Source: Lachnospiraceae bacterium (lineage in GTDB: Bacteria > Bacillota > Clostridia > Lachnospirales > Lachnospiraceae). From it: 64,000 nucleotides of DNA. Under the pieces are notes generated by a model. It was given only the letters and a program-made list of their open reading frames with translations, made no database searches and had not been told where the DNA came from. The stretch is from contig SVEH01000013.1 of NCBI GenBank assembly GCA_015057455.1, positions 1 to 64,000 of the forward strand, read 5' to 3'. Of the stretch, positions 43,747-51,965 are shown one piece after another (positions within the stretch are counted from its first letter, which is position 1; every line of letters begins with the position of its first letter). A program made the translations under genes and the position numbers.

Positions 43747-44979
43747 GTGAATAATATTTACGTAAGAAACATAGAAGGAATACAACGAAAAGTAATAAAT
43801 AAGCTATTAGATAAATATGAAAAAAGTAAATTATTCATAGGAACTAATAAAGTACATCAAAATATAGCTATACCAATTGGAAAAATTGTTCCTAAATATC
43901 TAGATGATGCGGAATATGATATATATACAGCTACCAATGAGGCAGTTGGTGAACTAGAGACTAAAAATTTTATAACAGCTAGTAGAATTACAACTTCAGT
44001 TATAGATAAAATCACACTAAATGTTGAAAATATAGACTTAAGTTATAAATTTACAAAAAGAGAGCCAAAACATCAACTATACACATGGTTTAAAGAAATA
44101 GTCACACCTTATATAGATGATAATATATTAAAACATTATATAAATGAACAAATATTAAGGATAAATAAAGGTCAAAAAATAGAATATTATAATGATGATA
44201 AAGACGATTATCTAGCGTTATTAAAACTAGTGAAAGAACTACAAGCTAATGAAGAAGAGATATATATACGAGATTTTTCAATGAAGATATTTAAAGATTC
44301 AAAAAGAGTAGAGAAACTAATACCTAGAGCTCAAAATATAATGTATCAATATGGCGATTTTCAAGAGAAAGATTCTGTTTTAGAAGAATGTGGAGTTGTA
44401 AAAACACCTACATATGTTTGTGTAAAAGGTGCATGTAAGGTATGTATGACAAATCAAGAAATTGATGTAGAAAATCTTGGTGCAGATATAGGGTTATCAT
44501 CTAATACATTAAAACAGGTAGAAGGAATAAAGGTAACAGGTAGTAAAGTAATAACAATAGAAAATCTTACTACATTTTATAGTTATAGAGATGATCAAGC
44601 TATGATAATCTACCTAGGAGGCTTTCATAATAAAACAAAAAGAGAGATTTTGAAGAAATTATATGAATCTAATGCTGACAAGGAATATTATCATTTTTCA
44701 GATATAGATGGAGGTGGATTTTATATCTTAGAACATCTAAAGAAGAAAACAGATATACCATTCCGTAGTTTACATATGGATGTGAAAACTATTGAGGAAC
44801 ATAAGCATATGTGTAAACCATTAACTATTAATGATAAAAAAAGGATACGAGATTTGATTACTATGCTAGACAATAAGGAAGAGAGGGAAAATTCAAATAA
44901 CTTTGAAGACTATAGAGATGTACTGAAGTATATGCTACAGAATAATTGTAAGTTAGAGCAGGAGGGGATAAAGATATAG
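43747..44979 (+). CDS. jetD: Wadjet nuclease JetD (DUF3322/DUF2220, Toprim-like)
   Basis: This 410-residue protein has an N-terminal DUF3322-type region and a C-terminal DUF2220/Toprim-like domain. The latter shows VITIENLTTFYSY (catalytic Glu), MIIYLGGFHN and HFSDIDGGGF (DxD). JetD is the subunit that cleaves the plasmid DNA held by JetABC. The start is taken as the GTG at 43747, with AAGGATGG 6 nt upstream; a GTG at 43726 is possible. The stop codon overlaps the presumed AUA start of the helicase downstream. A 161-bp gap separates it from jetC. Confidence 0.88.
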   Translation: MNNIYVRNIEGIQRKVINKLLDKYEKSKLFIGTNKVHQNIAIPIGKIVPKYLDDAEYDIYTATNEAVGELETKNFITASRITTSVIDKITLNVENIDLSYKFTKREPKHQLYTWFKEIVTPYIDDNILKHYINEQILRINKGQKIEYYNDDKDDYLALLKLVKELQANEEEIYIRDFSMKIFKDSKRVEKLIPRAQNIMYQYGDFQEKDSVLEECGVVKTPTYVCVKGACKVCMTNQEIDVENLGADIGLSSNTLKQVEGIKVTGSKVITIENLTTFYSYRDDQAMIIYLGGFHNKTKREILKKLYESNADKEYYHFSDIDGGGFYILEHLKKKTDIPFRSLHMDVKTIEEHKHMCKPLTINDKKRIRDLITMLDNKEERENSNNFEDYRDVLKYMLQNNCKLEQEGIKI

Positions 44980-47195
44980 ATTTTTCTATTCATACAGCTA
45001 ACAGGGAAGATAATGCTGATGCATCTCCATTAGAGTTTTTATTTGAGAAGAATTTTACTAATGTATATGGTATGAATGCATTAAAGTATCTTTTTAAGGA
45101 GTATCCAATAGCAGATGATGAGGGCAATAATTATTTTTTAGATTATTTTGCTAAAAAGGATGATGGTGCAATTGCAGTTGAAGAAAACGGTGTTTCTTAT
45201 CATCATCCACAGATTATAGGAAAAGAAAGATATAGAAGACAGTTAAAAAAGCAAAATGCATGTACTCAATGGGGAATTAAACTATATAGATTTTCAACTG
45301 AAGATTGTAAGTTTGAGAATCGTATTGAAGATGATATTAAGGCATATTTTGGGAATGATATTAGTAAATATGAAGAAAATGGATTAATAGTAGATAGGAA
45401 ATTTCAACTATATGACCATCAGATTAATACTTTGGAGGAAATTGAAAAGCAAAGAAGTGAAGGAATAGATACATTTCTTATTGTATTTCCAACAGCTAGT
45501 GGTAAGTCTAAGATAGTTGAAGAAGATATTAAGGTATTTGCCAAGAAATGTAATGATTTTAAAGCTTTGGTATTAGCACCTAATACTAGTATTGTAGACG
45601 ATTGGAAAAATAGAGTAGATAAGTCATTAAAAGAATTACATTCAAAGATACAAGTATGTACATATGCACATATGGTAAACAACTTTAGTAAATATCAGCC
45701 TGATGAATTCTCATATATTGTAATTGATGAAGCACATCATGCTGTTGCACCTATGACAAAAAGGATGATTCAATATTTTACACCTAATTTTATGGTGGGT
45801 CTTACAGCTACAGACCAAAGGCCAGATAAAAAGAAGTTAGAAACTGTATTTGGTAGTTATAAAACTGGGTTATCACTTGTGCAAGCTATGGAAGAAGGTA
45901 TTGTAGCTAAAGCTAATGTATATCGTATAGAGACGAACATAGATCTTAGTAAGGTAAGAGTAAATGGTAAAGAGTATGTAAATGCTGATTTAGAAAAAAG
46001 TATACGTGTTACATCTAGAAATGAGTTAATAGTAGATGTGTTAAAAGAGTATTTTAGCGAAGGAGAAATGGCTTTAAAACAAGGCGTTGTTTTTTGCGTT
46101 AATACGAAGCATACTGTTGAAATGGAAAAATTACTTAATGAAGCTGGCTTGAGTGCAAAGGCTTATACAAGCAAAACAAAAGATCCACAAAAGGTAATGC
46201 AAGATTTTAAAGATAAAAAGATAAGATTTCTTTGTTCATGCAGTATGATATCTGAAGGATGGGATTATCCAGAGATTGGAATATTAGTTATGGACAGACC
46301 AACTTTATCAAAGGTGTTATATTTACAACAAATAGGACGAGGATTAAGAAAAACAGATACAAAGAAAAATGTATTTGTTATTGATGTAGTTGATGAGTAC
46401 GGTGCAATGGCATCGCCATGTTCTATGCATAGTATATTTAAAAACGCTATGTATGTTCCATTTGGAGATATAACAAGAAGAAATTATGTTGAAGGCGAAA
46501 TGATTGAAATAGATGGTTTAAAAGAACGAGTAGAGCGAATAGTTGAAGTTGATATAGATAACTTTGAAGAAAAATATGGTGATTATCTCAGTCAAGAACA
46601 ATTAGCTAGGGAATACTATGTAAGTACAGGAACTATAACTAGTTGGATAAAAAAAGGTAAGATAACACCAACAGTTTCATTTGCCTTTGGAAGTAAAAAA
46701 ATACATATGTTTAGTCCAGATGATGTAAATAAAATTAGGGAAGAATTAAATATTCCTATACATACAGATGAAACAATAAAAGAAGATTTTTTTAACTTTT
46801 TAGAAGAACGAGATTATTCATTATCATATAAAATGCCATTTATGCTATCATTATTAAAAAATATGAATAATACTGGAGAGGCTAATATAGACGATGTATT
46901 AACAGATTATATAAGCTTTTATAATAATAGAATACAAGAAGAAATTATTATCGACAGACCATCATGTCCATACAATAAAGATACATTACAAGATAGAAAG
47001 TATATAAAAACTAATATGTTAACAAATCCATTTGAAAAGTTTGAGAGAAAACGCTTCTTGTATTATTCAAAGGATTTAAATATGATATCTATGAATCATG
47101 CCCTTCATTCAAAAATGGAAGAAAAGGATTTTGAAAGAGTTAGAGAGCAGATGCTAGAAGATTTGGAGAATTACTATAATAATATAAAAGCTTAG
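44976..47195 (+). CDS. SF2 DEAD/DEAH helicase with nuclease-like N-terminus and HTH; apparent AUA start
   Basis: The protein has an N-terminal PD-(D/E)XK-like region (YFLDYFAKK then IAVEENG and a QLKKQN helix). An SF2 helicase follows, with FPTASGKSK (Walker A), VIDEAHHAV, VGLTATDQRPD and QQIGRGLRKTD, then a MerR/excisionase-like HTH (EQLAREYYVSTGTITSWIKKGKI). The first ATG is at 45072, without a ribosome site. The frame is open upstream for 32 codons that read as protein (DFSIHTANREDNADASPLEF). That extension begins with ATA at 44976, exactly 8 nt after AGGAGGGG and overlapping the jetD stop. It would be 739 residues from ATA. Either AUA initiates or a former ATG has mutated. Confidence 0.82.
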   Translation: MDFSIHTANREDNADASPLEFLFEKNFTNVYGMNALKYLFKEYPIADDEGNNYFLDYFAKKDDGAIAVEENGVSYHHPQIIGKERYRRQLKKQNACTQWGIKLYRFSTEDCKFENRIEDDIKAYFGNDISKYEENGLIVDRKFQLYDHQINTLEEIEKQRSEGIDTFLIVFPTASGKSKIVEEDIKVFAKKCNDFKALVLAPNTSIVDDWKNRVDKSLKELHSKIQVCTYAHMVNNFSKYQPDEFSYIVIDEAHHAVAPMTKRMIQYFTPNFMVGLTATDQRPDKKKLETVFGSYKTGLSLVQAMEEGIVAKANVYRIETNIDLSKVRVNGKEYVNADLEKSIRVTSRNELIVDVLKEYFSEGEMALKQGVVFCVNTKHTVEMEKLLNEAGLSAKAYTSKTKDPQKVMQDFKDKKIRFLCSCSMISEGWDYPEIGILVMDRPTLSKVLYLQQIGRGLRKTDTKKNVFVIDVVDEYGAMASPCSMHSIFKNAMYVPFGDITRRNYVEGEMIEIDGLKERVERIVEVDIDNFEEKYGDYLSQEQLAREYYVSTGTITSWIKKGKITPTVSFAFGSKKIHMFSPDDVNKIREELNIPIHTDETIKEDFFNFLEERDYSLSYKMPFMLSLLKNMNNTGEANIDDVLTDYISFYNNRIQEEIIIDRPSCPYNKDTLQDRKYIKTNMLTNPFEKFERKRFLYYSKDLNMISMNHALHSKMEEKDFERVREQMLEDLENYYNNIKA

Positions 47196-47239
47196 TAATA
47201 GATAAAACTTACTAAAGTATAGAAAAATAGGAGAATCTT

Positions 47240-47581
47240 ATGAACATACAAATATTTGGAACAAAAAAATGTAATGACACCAAAAAAGCAGAACGCTATT
47301 TTAAAGAGCGTGGCATTAAATACCAATTTATAGACATGAAAGAAAAGGGTATGAGCAAGGGTGAATTTAATTCTGTTGCTCAGGTCAATGGTGGAATTGA
47401 TGCCATGATAAATTGGGATGGAAAGGATAAGGATACACTTGCGATTATTAAATATTTTGCAAGTGAAGATAAGCTTGAGAAGGTTCTTGAGAACCCACAG
47501 GTAATTAAAACGCCTGTAGTTAGAAATGGTAAGCAATCTACACTAGGATATATGCCAAATGTATGGAAGGGCTGGAGTTAA
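47240..47581 (+). CDS. ArsC/Spx/YffB-family thioredoxin-fold protein
   Basis: This 113-residue protein starts MNIQIFGTKKCNDTKKAERYF, with one Cys in the CNDT position, and has the cis-Pro segment VIKTPVVRNGK. The family includes glutaredoxin-dependent arsenate reductases, YffB and the regulator Spx. A single Cys without the Spx CxxC argues against Spx. A role in arsenate reduction is not supported by neighbours. A GGAG site precedes the ATG. Confidence 0.87.
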   Translation: MNIQIFGTKKCNDTKKAERYFKERGIKYQFIDMKEKGMSKGEFNSVAQVNGGIDAMINWDGKDKDTLAIIKYFASEDKLEKVLENPQVIKTPVVRNGKQSTLGYMPNVWKGWS

Positions 47582-47645
47582 CCCTAAAGTTACATTCAAT
47601 CCTAGCGATGTATTATTTGATATCAAATAAACTAAGGAGAATACC

Positions 47646-49334
47646 ATGAACACAGAAAATAACCAAATCACCAACAAAAATATAAGAAAACGACGCTGTA
47701 TGGTGTGTATTATTATTCTATTATTAATAACTCTTGTTAAAGGTGGTCAATATGCAAGAGATGAATATAAGCGTTATAAATCTAGCATAAAAACAAAATT
47801 CTTCAAATGCGAAGAATTAAAATATGTAGAAGATATCTGTAAAACGAAGGAACAAACAATAAAAATAGATGATTACACAATTACTTTGAAGAAGGTAATA
47901 TTTGATGCTGCAACGGAACGAGGGTTTGCTAAACTTGAATTTATGATAAATAATGGTGAATTTTCAAAAGAATTTGATAGATATGAAGGATGGAATAATG
48001 AGCCGATAGCAGATAGATTTGTAATACAGGAAGCAGACAGATTTGAGACATACATAGAAAAAAATGTATTACATGCCTATGTAGAATTTGAAATGAGAGA
48101 ATATACAAATAAAAAATATCTAACATTAGTAGAGCAGCCATATCTGTATGATTATAATGCAGAAAGAGAACATACATATAAGTTTGAAATTGCTCAAGAT
48201 TCTAATGCCAAAGTATATGTATTAGATGAGAATTTAAGAATTGCCATCTCACCTTTATGTATACAAGTTGATAGACTATATAACGTTAAAGATGTGAATT
48301 ATGTATATAATGAAGAGGGTGATCTTACAGAGATAGACGAGATTAATGGAAATAATGATTTAAGTGTATCTATAATGTATAACAATAAAGTAAAAAAGAA
48401 AGTAATATCTTCTCTTGAAGGATGTGGATCAAGTTCTTCTAGCGGTGATGATATGCTTAGATGTAGATATGTAAATGATTTTTGTACATATAAGGATACT
48501 GATAACATAGACTATATTATTGTAAATGGTAAAAAGTATACTGAAAGAGATAAAGAACTTAGATATATATATGATTATAAAAAGAATTATTTTAACAAAG
48601 ATGCAATAAAAAAATATACAGATTTATATACTGATAAAAAACAAGTTTTAACCATAGATGACTACACAATAACTTTAGAAAAGCATATATATGATTTCTG
48701 TGCAAAACAAGGTGTGGCTTATATGTCTTTTAAGAAAAAAGCTGGAGATATAGAAGCCAATATAGATATGTGGCATAGATTAATTGATGAAATTGATAAT
48801 AGATTTGATTTAGAGTATGCTTTTGATTCTGAAGCTTATATAGAAGATGGTGTGTTATATGTTTTAGTTGAGTTTGATTTATACGGAGAAGATACTAATA
48901 AGCTTGGTATAATTGATTATAATCAAATTGTCGACCCTGATAATGAGGATGGTGATATTTATAAAATTCACCACTTTAAATTAAACAGTGATACTCCTAT
49001 TGCTGAATTTAAGGTAGATGAGAATACTAAGATTACTATTTCTCCGTTTAGTACACAAATATCATTAAATAATGGAGATAAATATAAGGATATTGAAATT
49101 GTTGCATATGATAAAAAAGGAAATAAAACTGTTCTTATGAAATCTAATACTAATAATGTAGACGGAAGATTTGGCGTAGATACTTCAATACCATCTTATT
49201 ATGAATATGAAGAATGGCTAGAGGTTAAGGATGACAAAATAACTTATAAGAATGAGAATAAAGACATTATTAATATAGAAGATATTGAGTATATTACATG
49301 TTTAGGCAAGAAGGTTCAAAATAAACAGCACTAA
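47646..49334 (+). CDS. Membrane-anchored extracellular protein with an internal duplication
   Basis: This 562-residue protein has an N-terminal basic segment and one membrane helix (about 18-34, CMVCIIILLLITLVKGG). Two copies of a ~240-residue extracellular unit follow. Each copy begins with a Tyr/Lys segment and IDDYTITLxKxxxD, and passes through FDxExxIExxVLxxxVEFxxxxxxNK. Each ends in VxVDENxxIxISPxxxQ. The copies are well diverged. I do not recognise the family; DUF4179-type anti-sigma/adhesin proteins have a similar layout. AAGGAG precedes the ATG. Confidence 0.72.
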   Translation: MNTENNQITNKNIRKRRCMVCIIILLLITLVKGGQYARDEYKRYKSSIKTKFFKCEELKYVEDICKTKEQTIKIDDYTITLKKVIFDAATERGFAKLEFMINNGEFSKEFDRYEGWNNEPIADRFVIQEADRFETYIEKNVLHAYVEFEMREYTNKKYLTLVEQPYLYDYNAEREHTYKFEIAQDSNAKVYVLDENLRIAISPLCIQVDRLYNVKDVNYVYNEEGDLTEIDEINGNNDLSVSIMYNNKVKKKVISSLEGCGSSSSSGDDMLRCRYVNDFCTYKDTDNIDYIIVNGKKYTERDKELRYIYDYKKNYFNKDAIKKYTDLYTDKKQVLTIDDYTITLEKHIYDFCAKQGVAYMSFKKKAGDIEANIDMWHRLIDEIDNRFDLEYAFDSEAYIEDGVLYVLVEFDLYGEDTNKLGIIDYNQIVDPDNEDGDIYKIHHFKLNSDTPIAEFKVDENTKITISPFSTQISLNNGDKYKDIEIVAYDKKGNKTVLMKSNTNNVDGRFGVDTSIPSYYEYEEWLEVKDDKITYKNENKDIINIEDIEYITCLGKKVQNKQH

Positions 49335-49351
49335 CTTAAAACTTGAGTTTG

Positions 49352-49390
49352 TTCTGCTCTATGATTTTAAAAAGCAATTATAGAGCAGAA
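49352..49390 (+). terminator. Hairpin after the duplicated anchored-protein gene
   Basis: Perfect 11-bp arms (49352-49362 with 49380-49390) and a 17-nt loop. There is only a weak T-tract, so termination may be partial. Confidence 0.5.
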
Positions 49391-49448
49391 TGTTGCCAAT
49401 CCTCTTTATAGGTATAAATATAAAATATACAGTATATGGAGGTAATTT

Positions 49449-49613
49449 ATGAAAACAATTTTTATGCTTAATGCATTTGAAGAAGGCATTTGCTATGCTA
49501 ATGGAAAAAGTGTGATGGATGTCCCTGTAAAAAATGATATGATACTAAGTCCTGATGGCACATTGAGTTTTATGGGATGGGCATCGGCTATAGTTTATAA
49601 TATAAAAAAGTAA
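49449..49613 (+). CDS. Small 54-residue protein
   Basis: ATG at 49449 has GGAGG 6 nt upstream and opens 54 codons beginning MKTIFMLNAFEEGICYANGK, ending in a FMGWASAIVYNIKK-type tail. The composition is ordinary for a folded small protein with alternating hydrophobic residues. It has the strong ribosome site usual for real genes in this genome. Function unknown. Confidence 0.6.
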   Translation: MKTIFMLNAFEEGICYANGKSVMDVPVKNDMILSPDGTLSFMGWASAIVYNIKK

Positions 49614-49703
49614 AAAATAGGAAATTAGTCTTAATTTTCACATATTTACATCCGATGAAAGTAATGTTGAAAAAACAATATATATGATTAGGAGAGAGTA
49701 AGT

Positions 49704-51212
49704 ATGAGTACTAAGTCTATGAGAAGCAACGTTGAAGGTAGTATAGATGAAGCATATGTTGCTAATAAGGTAAATTTACAAAGTTTTATGGTAATTACAA
49801 TGGTTTTACTTTTGACATATTTTATTCAATTTGCAAAAGGTGAGCGTACATTTTTATACTTTTTATCATTTGCTTTATTACTTGGCATATTGAATGTTTT
49901 GGCAATTATTACATATAAAAAGAATCCGTCAGGAAGGAATATTCGTTGGGTAATAGGAATAGGTTTTTCTGTATTTTATGCATATGCGCTACTTACATCA
50001 GTTAATATTATGGCATTTACATATATAATTCCTACATTTATTACATTACAAGTATATCAAGAAACAAAGTTTTCTATTAAAATAGGTGTTGCTGTAGTAA
50101 TATTAAATATAATAAGTGTTATTTTAAATGTTTCTCAGGGAAAACTTTCTCCTATGGATATACAGAATTATGAGATACAATTATTTTTAATGGGCTTTAT
50201 TTTATATGTTAGTACTACAGTATCTAGTAAGCTAGAGAAAATTTCAAAAGCTAAGATTGGCTATATCGAAGATGAGAAAGATAAAGTAGAAAGTATACTA
50301 AAGCATGTTAAGGAAACAACTGAATTATTATATGAAAGAGTTTCAGAGATAGAAAATGAATCTAAGAAAATAGCAGAAGTTGGTGGACAAAGTAAGATAG
50401 AGCTTGAAGGAATTTCTCAAGGTGGAGAGAAACTTGTAACTACTATACAAGACCAGATTCGTATGAATGAAAAAATTATTGGCCTAACATCTGAATCTGT
50501 AAAAGGTATAAGTAATGTTGATGTGAGAGTACAAGATACAAGTAGGGCTACAATAGAAGGTAATGCCTATATGATAGAACTAGATAAAGCATCAGATACT
50601 AGTAATAATGTAAGTTTAGAAGTTAATAATAGTATGGTTACTTTAACAAAGAAAACAGAAGAAGCTTCTGATATCTTAGGTTTTATCGATGATATAGCCA
50701 CACAAACTAATTTATTAGCTTTAAACGCTTCTATTGAGGCTGCTCGTGCTGGCGAAGCAGGTAAAGGATTCTCAGTTGTAGCAGAGGAAATCAGAAAGCT
50801 TGCTGATGGTACTCAAGATGCAACAAAGAAGATTGCTGCTATAATGGATGAGTTGAAATATAATACTAAACAAGCAGGTAACAATGTTGGTACGCTTATG
50901 AATACTAATAAAACTCAATTAGACTTAACTGAAAAAGCAAAACAAGGCTTTGAAAGAATTAAGGATGATATAGATATCGTAAAAGCTCAAATGGATGAAC
51001 AGAACAGACATATGGCAGTAGTTGCTGAGTCAAATGAGGATATATCACAATCAATTGAGGAACTAAGTGCATTTGGACAGAATTTGATGGTTAGTATTGA
51101 TACGACAAAGAAAACTACAGATGAAGCAATAGATGGTACTGTTAAGATAAGTGAATATCTAAAAGAGATTATGGACCAAGTTTCAATGCTTCAAAAGGTT
51201 GTGACTTCTTAA
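49704..51212 (+). CDS. Methyl-accepting chemotaxis protein with multi-pass membrane sensor
   Basis: This 502-residue protein has about six membrane helices (about 27-175) with almost no extracellular loop. The cytoplasmic coiled coil that follows contains the MCP hairpin tip [29 protein letters not shown] and [13 protein letters not shown]. No HAMP domain is evident. It signals to CheA/CheW, which are not in the window. The compact membrane part suggests sensing of a membrane state or small hydrophobic ligand. An AGGAGAG site precedes the ATG, and a copy of the dispersed palindrome follows the gene. Confidence 0.92.
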   Translation: MSTKSMRSNVEGSIDEAYVANKVNLQSFMVITMVLLLTYFIQFAKGERTFLYFLSFALLLGILNVLAIITYKKNPSGRNIRWVIGIGFSVFYAYALLTSVNIMAFTYIIPTFITLQVYQETKFSIKIGVAVVILNIISVILNVSQGKLSPMDIQNYEIQLFLMGFILYVSTTVSSKLEKISKAKIGYIEDEKDKVESILKHVKETTELLYERVSEIENESKKIAEVGGQSKIELEGISQGGEKLVTTIQDQIRMNEKIIGLTSESVKGISNVDVRVQDTSRATIEGNAYMIELDKASDTSNNVSLEVNNSMVTLTKKTEEASDILGFIDDIATQTNLLALNASIEAARAGEAGKGFSVVAEEIRKLADGTQDATKKIAAIMDELKYNTKQAGNNVGTLMNTNKTQLDLTEKAKQGFERIKDDIDIVKAQMDEQNRHMAVVAESNEDISQSIEELSAFGQNLMVSIDTTKKTTDEAIDGTVKISEYLKEIMDQVSMLQKVVTS

Positions 51213-51251
51213 ACATATTAAAGTGAAAGCAGTTTTTTGGGGTAAGCCCAT

Positions 51252-51398
51252 AATAGAATGAACTATAATTTAGTAATATTAGTGGAATCTCAACATTTAA
51301 TGAGCACATGTAATTTCAATTGCAAAGAGCGAACATTGTGTTGTTAGATTATACTATTGAAGCCAAAAGGAGTTTACTAAATTATAGTTCATTCTATT
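51252..51398. repeat. Dispersed palindromic element, copy 3 (long form)
   Basis: Perfect 25-bp arms (51252-51276 and 51374-51398) flank a 97-nt interior. The core ACTATAATTTA/TAAATTATAGT and an internal AGCCAAAAGG before the right arm match copies 1 and 2. The right arm is followed by TTTTTG. The interior is longer than in the other copies and could encode extra hairpins. Confidence 0.85.
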
Positions 51399-51534
51399 TT
51401 TGTGTAATTTAAGGCGTTTTCTTTCAGACTCTTTACTTTGTATTATATCTGTTCACAAGTAGACAAGTGTAAAGAAGATTGATGTAAGCAAAAAATGTTA
51501 TAAAAATGTAATATTTTGCTAGTAATTTATATTT

Positions 51535-51554
51535 TTTAGTGTTATAATGTAAAA
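51535..51554 (+). promoter_or_regulatory. Extended -10 promoter of pnp
   Basis: TGT directly before TATAAT (51543-51548) makes an extended -10; no good -35 is present. The 20-nt stretch 51535-51554 is identical to 59730-59749 before metY. Confidence 0.6.
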
Positions 51555-51561
51555 TGGTTAT

Positions 51562-51714
51562 ATAGGTAAGACTGTATCCGGGACCTCTGAAAAGGGTATT
51601 TATACAAGGATAATTGATTATCTTAGCATTGGTTATGTTTATAGTTATGACTATAAGGATAGGTATTAGTACTTGAATAAGTACATTTTTCAGATGTTTC
51701 GGCTTCTTACCTAT
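51562..51714 (+). promoter_or_regulatory. Structured multi-helix leader of pnp, possible RNA switch
   Basis: A 10-bp closing helix (51562-51571 with 51705-51714) encloses several helices: TATCC/GGATA (51575-51579 with 51608-51612), ACC/GGT (51583-51597), TATAGT/ACTATA (51640-51655) and GTACTT/AAGTAC (51669-51684). TCTGAAAA (51586-51593), in one hairpin loop, is complementary to TTTTCAGA (51687-51694), allowing a pseudoknot or an alternative fold. No riboswitch class is recognised. pnp is autoregulated through its leader in other bacteria, which is one explanation. Confidence 0.5.
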
Positions 51715-51840
51715 TATATATCAAATAATGGGTGTGCTATTTATGGGTGGCGTAATTATTGAAGACATGTATTTGCAATGTACATATTTTGTATGAATTA
51801 TAATTAGTGGTAGAATTAGTTCATATATTTGATGAAGAAT

Positions 51841-51872
51841 TATATAACAATATTGCTTGTCATTGTTATATA
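51841..51872 (+). promoter_or_regulatory. Second hairpin in the pnp leader
   Basis: Perfect 11-bp arms TATATAACAAT (51841-51851) and ATTGTTATATA (51862-51872) with a 10-nt loop, about 95 nt before pnp. It is a candidate RNase processing site. The rest of 51715-51965 shows no reading frame. Confidence 0.45.
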
Positions 51873-51965
51873 TGTTATTTGGCGTTTATATTGCATAAGT
51901 GGTAGTATATGTAGATATAATTTGACTATAAATAGATACTCGAACAATTAGAAGGAGACTATATT

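Noticed and set aside
47240-47581. Assignment as the regulator Spx
   Set aside because: Only one Cys at the active site and no CxxC; kept as ArsC/YffB-like instead.
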